Below are positions 5,239 to 11,963 of a DNA stretch of 11,963 bases, in pieces. The stretch covers positions 1 to 11,963 of the forward strand of contig CAJOQU010000096.1 of the NCBI GenBank assembly GCA_905236975.1, given 5' to 3'. This DNA is from an uncultured Clostridia bacterium (GTDB lineage Bacteria; Bacillota; Clostridia; Oscillospirales; Acutalibacteraceae). The notes under the pieces were generated by a model that was not told the DNA's origin, did not search any database, and saw only the letters and a program-made list of their open reading frames with translations. Every line of letters begins with the position of its first letter. Positions within the stretch are counted from its first letter, which is position 1. Made by a program: the position numbers and the translations under genes.

Positions 5239-7151
5239 TACCGCACTTTGCTTCCCACCGGGATATCATCGGCAAACAAAACCTTCACGCCATTTTCACA
5301 ATCGGCGGCTAAAATCATTCCGGCCGATTCCACACCGCACAGCTTGGCGGGCTTTAAATTGGCTACCACCACAACGGTGTGACCGATCAAATCCTCGGGC
5401 GTATAAGCTGCCGCTATGCCCGAAGCCACCGTCCGCTCGGTCGCGGACCCGTCATCCAACGTCAATTTGAGCAGTTTTTTTGCTTTGGGGATAGGCTCAC
5501 AGGCAATGACCTTGGCCGTTTTTAATTCGATCTTTGCAAAATCTTCTATGCTGATTTCAGCCAGTGTGGTAACATTTTCGGGCGGTTCTTCCGCTTTTTC
5601 CTGCTCCGCCGCAATCTCAGCCAGCACCTTTTCGGCGTCCAGCCGGGCAAACAGCGGCACGGGGCTTCCCACCGTATAACGTTCCTGCGCACCGAAAATT
5701 TCCTCTTCATTTTGGCAACCCAATTGTTCCATAATGCCGGCGGCGCTGATAGGCGTAATCGGTTTTAACATGACCCCAAGCAGGCGAATGCACTCTAACA
5801 GGTTATACAGTACATTTTCCAGCTCTGCGCGTTTCTCCTCGTCTTTGGCGAGCGCCCAGGGGGCGGTTTCATCGATATATTTATTACAACGGCGGGCAAG
5901 ATTCATCACCGCGTCGCACACATCCGCATTGCGGTAGTTTTCCATCAACTCGTGATACCGCGCAACGGTCTGCTCCGCCGCCGCAAGCAATTCACGCGAG
6001 GTTTCATCTGTCGGGTTGCTTTTTTGCACCTTGCCGCCAAAGTATTTGCCGGTCATCGCCACCGAACGATTGACTAAATTGCCCAGCGTGTTGGCAAGAT
6101 CGGTGTTGTATTTGGCGATAAAGCTTTCGTAGGTGATGGTGCCATCCTGCGCGAAGGGCATTTCGGAAAGCAGATAATACCGCACCGCGTCAGAACCGAA
6201 TCGTGCGGCCATGTCATCGGCATAAATCACATTGCCGCGGGATTTTGACATTTTATCTTCCCCAACCAGCAGCCACGGGTGACCGAGCACCTGCTTTGGC
6301 AACGGCAGATCGAGCGCCATTAAAATGATGGGCCAATAGATGGTATGGAACCGCACGATGTCCTTTCCAATGACATGCAGATCGGCCGGCCAAAGCGCCT
6401 TAAACTGTTCGGTCGATCCGTCGGGATCATAGCCGATCCCGGTGATATAGTTGGAAAGCGCGTCGATCCACACATAGATCACATGTTTCCCGTCAAACGG
6501 CACCGGCACGCCCCAGGTAAAGGAACTGCGCGAAACGCAAAGATCCTCAAGACCCGGCTTTAAAAAGTTGTTGATCATCTCATTTTTACGGGATTCGGGC
6601 TTAATAAAATCAGGATTTTCCTCATAATAACGAATCAAGCGATCCTGATATTTACTCAGGCGCAGAAAATATGCTTCCTCCTTGGCGTCGGTAACCTCAC
6701 GCCCGCAATCGGGGCATTTGCCGTCTACCAACTGCGAAGCGGTAAAAAAGGATTCGCAGGGAACGCAATACTTCCCCTCATATTCGCTTTTGTAAATATC
6801 GCCCTTATCATAAAGCTTTTGAAAAATCTTTTGAATGACCGCCTCATGGTCGGCGTCGGTGGTGCGAATAAATTTATCGTAACTGGTATTCAGGCTATCC
6901 CACACCGCTTTGATCTGTCCCGAAACGCCGTCCACATATTCCTTGGGTGAAATACCCGCCGCCTTGGCGTATTCTTCGATCTTTTGGCCGTGTTCGTCCG
7001 ACCCGGTCTGCAAAAACACCTCATACCCCTGCTGGCGTTTATACCGCGCGATCATATCCGCCAATACAATATCATACGCATTACCGATGTGCGGTTTTCG
7101 TGAGGTATAGGCAATAGCGGTGGTAATATAAAACTTTTTCTTCTCACACAT
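5238..7151 (-). CDS. metG: Methionyl-tRNA synthetase with fused C-terminal tRNA-binding domain
   Basis: The 637-aa product is a cytoplasmic class I synthetase that charges initiator and elongator tRNA-Met. HIGN, the usual form of the HIGH motif in this group, is at 21-24, and KMSKS is at 300-304. Cysteines 129, 132, 146 and 149 form a single zinc knuckle in the connective-peptide domain. The KMSKS region is followed by the helical anticodon-binding domain. From about residue 535 a C-terminal OB-fold tRNA-binding domain (Trbp111/EMAP-like) begins with IEDFAKIELKTAKVIACEPI and includes VVVVANLKPAKLCGVES. This is the full-length dimer-forming architecture of many Firmicutes. The start is fixed by a strong AGGAGGA site 6 bases upstream. 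It lies 48 bases after the P-type ATPase-like gene, with no terminator between, so co-transcription is likely. tatD overlaps its stop codon. Confidence 0.97.
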   Translation of the reverse strand: MCEKKKFYITTAIAYTSRKPHIGNAYDIVLADMIARYKRQQGYEVFLQTGSDEHGQKIEEYAKAAGISPKEYVDGVSGQIKAVWDSLNTSYDKFIRTTDADHEAVIQKIFQKLYDKGDIYKSEYEGKYCVPCESFFTASQLVDGKCPDCGREVTDAKEEAYFLRLSKYQDRLIRYYEENPDFIKPESRKNEMINNFLKPGLEDLCVSRSSFTWGVPVPFDGKHVIYVWIDALSNYITGIGYDPDGSTEQFKALWPADLHVIGKDIVRFHTIYWPIILMALDLPLPKQVLGHPWLLVGEDKMSKSRGNVIYADDMAARFGSDAVRYYLLSEMPFAQDGTITYESFIAKYNTDLANTLGNLVNRSVAMTGKYFGGKVQKSNPTDETSRELLAAAEQTVARYHELMENYRNADVCDAVMNLARRCNKYIDETAPWALAKDEEKRAELENVLYNLLECIRLLGVMLKPITPISAAGIMEQLGCQNEEEIFGAQERYTVGSPVPLFARLDAEKVLAEIAAEQEKAEEPPENVTTLAEISIEDFAKIELKTAKVIACEPIPKAKKLLKLTLDDGSATERTVASGIAAAYTPEDLIGHTVVVVANLKPAKLCGVESAGMILAADCENGVKVLFADDIPVGSKVR

Positions 7152-7157
7152 AAAAAT

Positions 7158-7164
7158 TCCTCCT
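7158..7164 (-). promoter_or_regulatory. Strong ribosome binding site of metG
   Basis: On the minus strand this reads AGGAGGA, 6 bases before the ATG at 7151. It is the strongest translation signal in this operon. It would let metG be made at a higher level than the upstream membrane protein gene, whose own site is weak. Confidence 0.8.
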
Positions 7165-7199
7165 AAACAGGCAAATGCTGAACACGCCTCTTTTTGTGG

Positions 7200-10001
7200 T
7201 TAAGGCCTTTCGATCAAATACAGAATATAGGATATCACGGTACAGGCCAGTTGATACAAAAGCACGGTCGCACTGCCGACAAGCGAACCGTTGCCGTCAA
7301 ACGAGATATAGGTAAACAGCACCGTACCCAGCACCGCGGCCAGCGCGTACAATACCGTTAAAATCAGATCCGCACGCCCGACGCGGTTGGCCGCGCTCAC
7401 AATGGCCGCAAGCCCAATGGGATTGCCTTTATAAGCGGCGGGCGCCATCACGCTTTTTGCATGGGTGACGGTGTTTTGGTACATATGACAGCCGGCGTTG
7501 CTCATAACCTTGACCGAATCGCTGTAAAGGCCCATATAATCGCAGATCATTTCTTCGGTCAAATTGGGGTCGGTGCTATGGATCAGCATGGTAACGCCCA
7601 GTGCCGAAATGCGCCGCAGCTCGTGCGCAATTTCGGGGCGAACGGTATACTGCACGGCAAACAACGCACAGGCCTGATCGGTAGTGGAAACATAAATCGG
7701 AAAATATCCGCTGCGCAAGATTTTACGGTCAACCTCAATGCTCGGTACCTGGATACCGTGCGCCTCCATCAACGTGCGGTTGCCCACAAAAAGCAGACGA
7801 TCGTCCACCCAACCGGAAACACCCATCTTTTCCTCATATTTCACGGTATCGGCCTCCGGCAGGATCACATCGCCCCCGGTGCCGGCAATCTTTTTAAAGA
7901 TCGAGGCCAACGGACTGCCGACTGCATCGGTCAGCGAGGCCGCACGGATCAAAGTATCGTCAATGCTGTTGTCGGCCAATACCTTCATTTGATGCAGGGT
8001 GACCGTCCCCGAAGGAAACAGATCATCGGCGTGCAATACCATTGCATTGGCACCCGCCACCTGCTCGGCGCCGGTCTTTCCGGCAATCATTGCACCCACC
8101 CGGTTCAGCTTTTTGGCGGCCGCGTAAAGCGGCAAAGTCTCTATGAAAAAGAGGGCAGGTGCGGCGGCAAGACATTGAATCACTGCGGCGGCGTAAAGTC
8201 CTTGAAGCGCGCCGTCAAAATACATGCCGACCGCGAATCCGATAATCAGCGATAACAACAGCGAAACGATCGTAATGACCGGCATTCGACCCTTCAAAAA
8301 TGTGCCGAAGCCCATATGTTTCATATAGCCGTCAATATGATCCGCTCTTTGCGGAGCGGCAATCAGCACATCGCCCTCAATCGAATCCTTGGCCATGGCG
8401 AAGGTTATGGCATGATCGTCAATCAGCTTGACCGCCCGCTTAGGCGCGGGTGACGCAATCTGTTTAAAGCCCATCAAAGCAGTGGAATCCTTGAAAAAGC
8501 GGAACAACGCGCGAAAGCTCAGGTTGATCGAAGCCAAGAGCACCATGTTCAACACCATTTCACTTTGTACAATACCACAGACCGCATAGGCAAGGGTGAC
8601 CAGCGTGGCGGTAACCGCCGCCATATCGGCCGCCGAGGTGCGGCGAACGATCTGCGGCAAACTGCGGAACATATCCAGATTGATAAGCGCCACCGCCGCG
8701 AACAGTGCGGTAAAAACAATCATCATGGGGCGGGTATGGCTTAAAATCAAATCGGAAAACAACGGCAGTTCAAATATCGCCATTATGACAGTCAACAAGA
8801 CCGAAAGAACGGCTTTACAAAAGCTGCTGCGCTTCTTAATGGAAAAAAGACGAAGAAAATGCTTGCTGTCTGACTCGGCGGTGAATTCCTCCTCGGGAAC
8901 AAATTCTTCAAACTCGGTTTCCTGCAATTGCAGATTGTTTTCTTCCTTGGGCGACTCATCGGCAAATTCGGCCAGTTCCCCCGTAAGATCAATATTTTTG
9001 GTATGGGTACTCACGCTGATACGTGACGAACTGTAGACATCCGTCACCGGGGTAAATTTAATGGTCGCGGTATGTTCCGGCGGCGTCTCGGGCACCCCGG
9101 CCGGCTCGCTTTCAAAGTCTGACAGCACCACCCGGCCATCGGATTGCGGCGGTTCAGATTCGGGTGTTTCCGGCACCTCCGGCTGTTCGGGAGGCGCTTC
9201 TTTAACCGTTTGTTCCTTGCTCTCCCGCACGCCGGACAAATTGCCGGAAAGGTCTTCAAAAACAATGCCATAGTCCCTTGATAAACGCTGGATTGTTTCC
9301 TCGCTGTTGGCCTTTAAAATTTCCGCTACGCTTTCCAACTGATAGGCGGGTTCCGCGTCCGCCGAATGATCCTGCCCGTTTTCATCTAAAATAAAGGGTC
9401 GACACTTTTCAAGCAAAGTCTTTTCGGGCGGCCTTGCCGGTGATTCCGGGGGCGTTTGCACAGACGGCTGAACTTCTTGCCGTACGGATGTTTCTTGCGG
9501 TTCATGCCAGGAGGGATGCTGTAATTTTTGCTCCGGCATTTCATCCGGCGCCTTAACGACGGCGGATGGTTGCTCATCCGGCCATGTGAAAACAATGCGG
9601 TCTTCTGTTTGCTGCGAAGCGGCGGAGAGCCCGTCAATTTCGCCACCCAATACGGCAGACGGAACGGTGGTTGGATTTTCCCCCGTCACGGCGCACTCTG
9701 CGGCTGCTTCTTCAGCGGTCGACGATTCTTCCGTATTACAGAGCAGCACAGAAGGCTCATCGTCATGTTCGGTATTTTTTTGTTCCTCTTGCGCATCCAA
9801 CATACGCCGCTGTAAGCTTGCCAGCGCGTTGGTGCTCGCCGCGTTCTCGTCTACAGAAAAGCCGATAATCTCTTCCGGCGTTAAAGCCATCGCCGGGTTT
9901 TCCGGCTTTGTCTCCGCGCGATCTTCTTCGGTTATATAACGGGATTCTTCTTCAAATAAAAAGACCTCCCGCTCCTTTTTTTTGCGTGAAAAAAGGCTCA
10001 T
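7200..10001 (-). CDS. Degenerate P-type ATPase-like membrane protein with long disordered N-terminus
   Basis: The product is 933 aa. Residues 1 to about 388 are acidic and rich in Glu, Pro and Ser, probably a disordered cytoplasmic region after a basic start (MSLFSRKKKERE). The rest has the layout of a P1B-type ATPase: four helices (about 395-505), a ~70-residue loop where an actuator domain would sit, two helices (about 577-630), a ~245-residue cytoplasmic loop, and two final helices (about 877-930). Relics include GNRTLMEAHGI at 740-750, resembling the nucleotide-domain VGNxxLM stretch, and ADDLFPSGTVTL at 658-669 where DKTGTLT is expected. The catalytic signatures are lost: no TGE, no CPC, no intact DKTGT, HSTDPN (808-813) in place of TGDN, and no GDGxND. 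I infer a non-pumping pseudo-ATPase, perhaps a scaffold or sensor. Its ATG overlaps the rlmB stop by four bases (ATGA), with only a weak purine-rich site. Substrate and role are unknown. Confidence 0.85.
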   Translation of the reverse strand: MSLFSRKKKEREVFLFEEESRYITEEDRAETKPENPAMALTPEEIIGFSVDENAASTNALASLQRRMLDAQEEQKNTEHDDEPSVLLCNTEESSTAEEAAAECAVTGENPTTVPSAVLGGEIDGLSAASQQTEDRIVFTWPDEQPSAVVKAPDEMPEQKLQHPSWHEPQETSVRQEVQPSVQTPPESPARPPEKTLLEKCRPFILDENGQDHSADAEPAYQLESVAEILKANSEETIQRLSRDYGIVFEDLSGNLSGVRESKEQTVKEAPPEQPEVPETPESEPPQSDGRVVLSDFESEPAGVPETPPEHTATIKFTPVTDVYSSSRISVSTHTKNIDLTGELAEFADESPKEENNLQLQETEFEEFVPEEEFTAESDSKHFLRLFSIKKRSSFCKAVLSVLLTVIMAIFELPLFSDLILSHTRPMMIVFTALFAAVALINLDMFRSLPQIVRRTSAADMAAVTATLVTLAYAVCGIVQSEMVLNMVLLASINLSFRALFRFFKDSTALMGFKQIASPAPKRAVKLIDDHAITFAMAKDSIEGDVLIAAPQRADHIDGYMKHMGFGTFLKGRMPVITIVSLLLSLIIGFAVGMYFDGALQGLYAAAVIQCLAAAPALFFIETLPLYAAAKKLNRVGAMIAGKTGAEQVAGANAMVLHADDLFPSGTVTLHQMKVLADNSIDDTLIRAASLTDAVGSPLASIFKKIAGTGGDVILPEADTVKYEEKMGVSGWVDDRLLFVGNRTLMEAHGIQVPSIEVDRKILRSGYFPIYVSTTDQACALFAVQYTVRPEIAHELRRISALGVTMLIHSTDPNLTEEMICDYMGLYSDSVKVMSNAGCHMYQNTVTHAKSVMAPAAYKGNPIGLAAIVSAANRVGRADLILTVLYALAAVLGTVLFTYISFDGNGSLVGSATVLLYQLACTVISYILYLIERP

Positions 10002-10756
10002 ATCCGCTCTCTCTTTCTTACAACCTCATACATAAGTACACCGGCGGCAACCGATGCATTCAACGAATTGATTTTTCCGTACATGGGAAGACGAATGATC
10101 CCATCGCACTTTTTGGCAACCAGCGTTCCGATGCCGCGCCCCTCGTTCCCGATCACCAGCGCACAGGGAACGCTGAAATCGGTTTTGGTGTAATCCTGAC
10201 CGTTCATATCTGCACCGAAAACCCAAACGCCCTTTTCTTTTAATTGGTCAATGACCGACGCGATGTTGGTCACCCGCGCCACTTTCATGTACTCCAGCGC
10301 GCCGCTGGCCGATTTGGCTACCGTGGCGTTGAGCGACGCGCTGCGCCGCTTGGGAATGATAATGCCATGCACTCCACAGGCCTCCGCCGTGCGGATGATC
10401 GCCCCTAAATTGTGGGGGTCTTCAATCTCATCACAAATCACAATAAACGGCGGTTGGCCTTTTTGCTTGGCATCCTGTAACATGTCTTCCACCGTGCTGT
10501 AATTTTGCGCGGCAAACAGCACCGCCACCCCTTGATGGTTAGCGCCGCCGCACAATTCATCCAGCTTGACGGGACTGACTTCTTTAATCAAAATCCCCTT
10601 TGCCTTGCATTTGGCAATAATGGGCGCCGCCGAACCGCCCGAAACACCGTGGGCGACCAGCAGGCGGTCGATCTCACGGCCGGAGCGCAACGCCTCTGAA
10701 ACGGAATTACGCCCGCAGATGATATACTGTTCCCGATCGTTTTCCAATGGTTGCAT
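9998..10756 (-). CDS. rlmB: 23S rRNA (guanosine-2'-O-)-methyltransferase RlmB / TrmH family
   Basis: The 252-aa product is a SpoU/TrmH (SPOUT) enzyme that transfers a methyl group from S-adenosylmethionine to a ribose 2'-OH in RNA, probably in 23S rRNA. The N-terminal substrate-binding domain runs to about residue 90 and includes ICGRNSVSEAL and HQGVAVLF. The knotted catalytic domain carries the three family motifs: NLGAIIRTAEACG, ALVIGNEGRGI, and IRLPMYGKINSLNASVAAGV. These contain the conserved Asn, Arg, Glu and Ser/Asn residues of the cofactor and active sites. Length fits RlmB well. ATG 10756 has an AAGGAT site upstream and lies 28 bases from a probable transcription start, making this the first gene of the minus-strand operon. 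It shares ATGA with the next gene. The exact target nucleotide (G2251 in E. coli RlmB) is inferred from the family. Confidence 0.95.
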   Translation of the reverse strand: MQPLENDREQYIICGRNSVSEALRSGREIDRLLVAHGVSGGSAAPIIAKCKAKGILIKEVSPVKLDELCGGANHQGVAVLFAAQNYSTVEDMLQDAKQKGQPPFIVICDEIEDPHNLGAIIRTAEACGVHGIIIPKRRSASLNATVAKSASGALEYMKVARVTNIASVIDQLKEKGVWVFGADMNGQDYTKTDFSVPCALVIGNEGRGIGTLVAKKCDGIIRLPMYGKINSLNASVAAGVLMYEVVRKRERI

Positions 10757-10791
10757 TTTTCAAAATCCTTATATCATAAATATACAGTTTC

Positions 10792-10820
10792 ATTATATCA
10801 CAATCTGTCGTAAAAAGGAA
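10792..10820 (-). promoter_or_regulatory. Promoter of the rlmB operon
   Basis: On the minus strand a perfect TATAAT (10797-10792) is preceded by TGA, giving an extended -10 (TGATATAAT). Seventeen bases upstream is a weak -35, TTCCTT (10820-10815). Transcription would start near 10785, leaving a leader of about 28 bases before the rlmB ATG. The site lies just after the M23 gene terminator, which supports an independent transcription unit. Confidence 0.65.
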
Positions 10821-10840
10821 TAGCGAATTTGCCTTTTTAC
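10810..10840. repeat. Inverted repeat overlapping the -35 region of the rlmB promoter
   Basis: GTAAAAAGG (10810-10818) and CCTTTTTAC (10832-10840) are perfect 9-bp arms around a 13-base spacer. One arm covers most of the proposed -35 box. It could be an operator or an RNA hairpin in readthrough transcripts from the peptidase gene. AT-rich arms of this kind can also arise by chance. Confidence 0.4.
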
Positions 10841-10850
10841 AGGATTTTTT

Positions 10851-10887
10851 AAAGAAAAAACTTACCGAAGTTTGCTGCCTCGGTAAG
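10851..10887 (-). terminator. Intrinsic terminator of the M23 peptidase gene
   Basis: On the minus strand a perfect 8-bp stem, CTTACCGA with TCGGTAAG (arms at 10880-10887 and 10861-10868), closes an 11-base loop and runs directly into TTTTTTCTTT. It lies about 86 bases after the peptidase stop codon and just upstream of the rlmB promoter. On the plus strand a five-base T-run follows four bases after the stem, but no plus-strand gene needs it. Confidence 0.85.
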
Positions 10888-10927
10888 CCGGTTTTTATCA
10901 CTTTTATAAATAAGGTTCGCGCTATGC

Positions 10928-10976
10928 TTAGGCTGGCGGGAGTTGAACACCGTTACGGCCCTACTCGCCAGCCTAA
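10928..10976. other. Long nested hairpin at the stop codon of the M23 gene
   Basis: TTAGGCTGGCG (10928-10938) and CGCCAGCCTAA (10966-10976) form a perfect 11-bp stem. Past a two-base bulge, AGT/ACT (10941-10943 with 10963-10965) extends it, and CCGTTACGG (10950-10958) can form a small inner hairpin. The outer arm includes the TAG stop codon at 10975-10973. No T-run follows on either strand, so it is not a standard terminator. It may protect the 3' end of the peptidase mRNA or be a dispersed repeat. Confidence 0.6.
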
Positions 10977-11963
10977 CCAAGTCCGATATAAGGCGAGGGA
11001 TTGACGCGATCGCCGTTTACAATGACTTCAAAGTGCAGATGATTACCGGTTGCTTGTCCGGTTCTGCCTACCAACGCCACCACATCTCCCTGCTGCACGG
11101 TGTCACCCGTGGAAACATAAAGTGCGCTTGCGTGGGCGTAACGGGTGCGCAGTCCGTTGCCGTGATCGACCAGCACCGTATTTCCGTAAGTGCCGTCATA
11201 CCCCGAAAAAACGACCGTACCGTTTGCCACAACGTAAATCGGCGAACCGGCATCGGTAGCAAGATCGATCGCGCGATGATTTCGCCCGTCGCCAAAATAG
11301 GCGCTCACGGTAAAAGAGCCTGCGTTCAACGGCAAAATAAAGCCCTGACTTTTTGCTTTGGACGGAGCCGTGTTTTTTGCCGTTCCCTTGGTTGTGACCT
11401 CGGTGACCGGTTCTTCCAGTACTTCTTCCGACAACAAGGTGCGCGCGACCTCTACCCCGTTGATCAGTTCGACTGTTTCGGTTTTGCTGTTCCGGCCGTT
11501 ATGCCCCTTGGTGGTCACTTCAGAATAACCGATGGGGCGTTCAGCGGTCTTTTTGATCAACGAATCAAAGGGAATTTCATATTGGCTGGTTTGAACCGAA
11601 ACTGTTTTTACCTGTAATTCATCAATCATGCCTTGCACTTGCGAAAGGTCGACGACTTCGGATTGCAGATAGTACCCATGTTCAATCGTAACATCGTCCA
11701 CAAAAAGCGAGACGTTTTGCTCACCGGCCGGTTCAAACCTTGTGCGCGCCTGCTCTAAATATTCTTCCAGCCCATCCGCCTTCACACAGGCGGCGATTTG
11801 CCCGTTCACAACAAGAGCGGAGCCTTCGGTGATGTCTTCTGTATTGTGCAGAATGGCGTTTGCCAGTTTCACAGCGCTGTCAAATCGATTTGGTACCGTT
11901 AAAATCAACTGAAAACCCGGTTCGGCAATAGTGCTGTCGGCTCCGATGCCGTCGATTTCCTCC
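10973..11963 (-). CDS. G5 domain and M23 family metallopeptidase (5' truncated)
   Basis: The frame is open to the right edge, so the gene starts outside the window and 329 C-terminal residues are visible. An in-frame TTG at 11908 is internal, because coding sequence (EEIDGIGADSTIAEPG) continues above it without a stop. In order, the protein shows an N-terminal region containing ALVVNGQIAACVKADGLEEY, a G5 domain (roughly 11390-11615) with GVEVARTLLSEEVLEEPVTE, a short linker, and a C-terminal LytM-type peptidase domain (roughly 10985-11335). Expected zinc ligands are present: His (codon 11278-11276) and Asp (11266-11264) in HRAID, and the last His of HLH (11035-11033). A catalytic His is in RYAHAS. 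Such proteins are exported or membrane-anchored and cut peptidoglycan cross-bridges during growth, division or sporulation. The signal or anchor would lie in the missing part. It ends at its own terminator. Confidence 0.93.
   Translation of the reverse strand, partial: EEIDGIGADSTIAEPGFQLILTVPNRFDSAVKLANAILHNTEDITEGSALVVNGQIAACVKADGLEEYLEQARTRFEPAGEQNVSLFVDDVTIEHGYYLQSEVVDLSQVQGMIDELQVKTVSVQTSQYEIPFDSLIKKTAERPIGYSEVTTKGHNGRNSKTETVELINGVEVARTLLSEEVLEEPVTEVTTKGTAKNTAPSKAKSQGFILPLNAGSFTVSAYFGDGRNHRAIDLATDAGSPIYVVANGTVVFSGYDGTYGNTVLVDHGNGLRTRYAHASALYVSTGDTVQQGDVVALVGRTGQATGNHLHFEVIVNGDRVNPSPYIGLG

Noticed and set aside
7461..8255. A 264-codon plus-strand frame opposite the P-type ATPase-like gene.
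   Set aside because: It is antisense to the cytoplasmic domain of a convincing gene, has no good ribosome binding site, and its His/Gln/Arg-rich product resembles no family.
10928..10976. A possible tRNA fragment, because the minus strand reads GTTCAACTCCCGCCAGCC like a T-arm and acceptor end.
   Set aside because: The bases that should form the T-stem do not pair, there is no D-arm or anticodon arm upstream (that sequence is the peptidase coding region), and the pairing that exists is a simple long hairpin.
10943..11617. A 224-codon plus-strand frame opposite the M23 peptidase.
   Set aside because: The minus strand here encodes clear G5 and M23 motifs with zinc ligands. The plus-strand frame begins within a hairpin loop and has no supporting features.

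Overview
The window looks like a chromosomal housekeeping segment from a low-to-mid GC Gram-positive bacterium of the class Clostridia, possibly an Oscillospirales/Ruminococcaceae-type gut lineage. This is inferred from AGGAGG-type ribosome binding sites, GTG/TTG starts, a long type-2 isoleucyl-tRNA synthetase, a MetRS carrying a fused tRNA-binding domain, a metG-tatD pair, and a G5 plus M23 cell-wall peptidase. No rRNA, tRNA, CRISPR array or phage gene was seen.

Left part, plus strand. The 3' end of a coiled-coil protein gene (1-294) is followed by an intrinsic terminator (318-351). Directly against the terminator's T-run sits an AT-rich, imperfectly palindromic, MITE-like element (364-537) flanked by a 12-bp direct repeat (352-363 and 538-549). 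The right copy of that repeat ends 3 bases before the ileS ribosome binding site. ileS (568-3717) encodes a type-2 IleRS. After it comes a small two-helix membrane protein (3840-4172), and then a strong bidirectional terminator (4222-4260) that separates these genes from the convergent minus-strand cluster.

Right part, minus strand. A probable operon reads leftwards from a TATAAT promoter (about 10792-10820): rlmB (23S rRNA 2'-O-methyltransferase), then a 933-aa degenerate P-type ATPase-like membrane protein, metG, tatD and a 31-codon Lys/Asn/Gln-rich small ORF, ending at the shared terminator. rlmB and the membrane protein overlap by 4 bases (ATGA). metG and tatD overlap by 1 base (TAATG). 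This suggests translational coupling. Upstream and separately terminated (10851-10887) is the 3' part of a G5-domain/M23 zinc peptidase gene that runs off the right edge.

Most genes serve translation (two aminoacyl-tRNA synthetases and an rRNA methylase), with one cell-wall hydrolase. The least ordinary items are the P-type ATPase-like protein, which keeps the P1B-like membrane layout but lacks recognisable catalytic motifs and has a ~390-residue acidic, proline-rich N-terminal extension, and the MITE-like insertion between a terminator and an essential tRNA synthetase gene. I did not find strong evidence for a wholly new multi-gene system. The pseudo-ATPase is the best candidate for an undescribed function.
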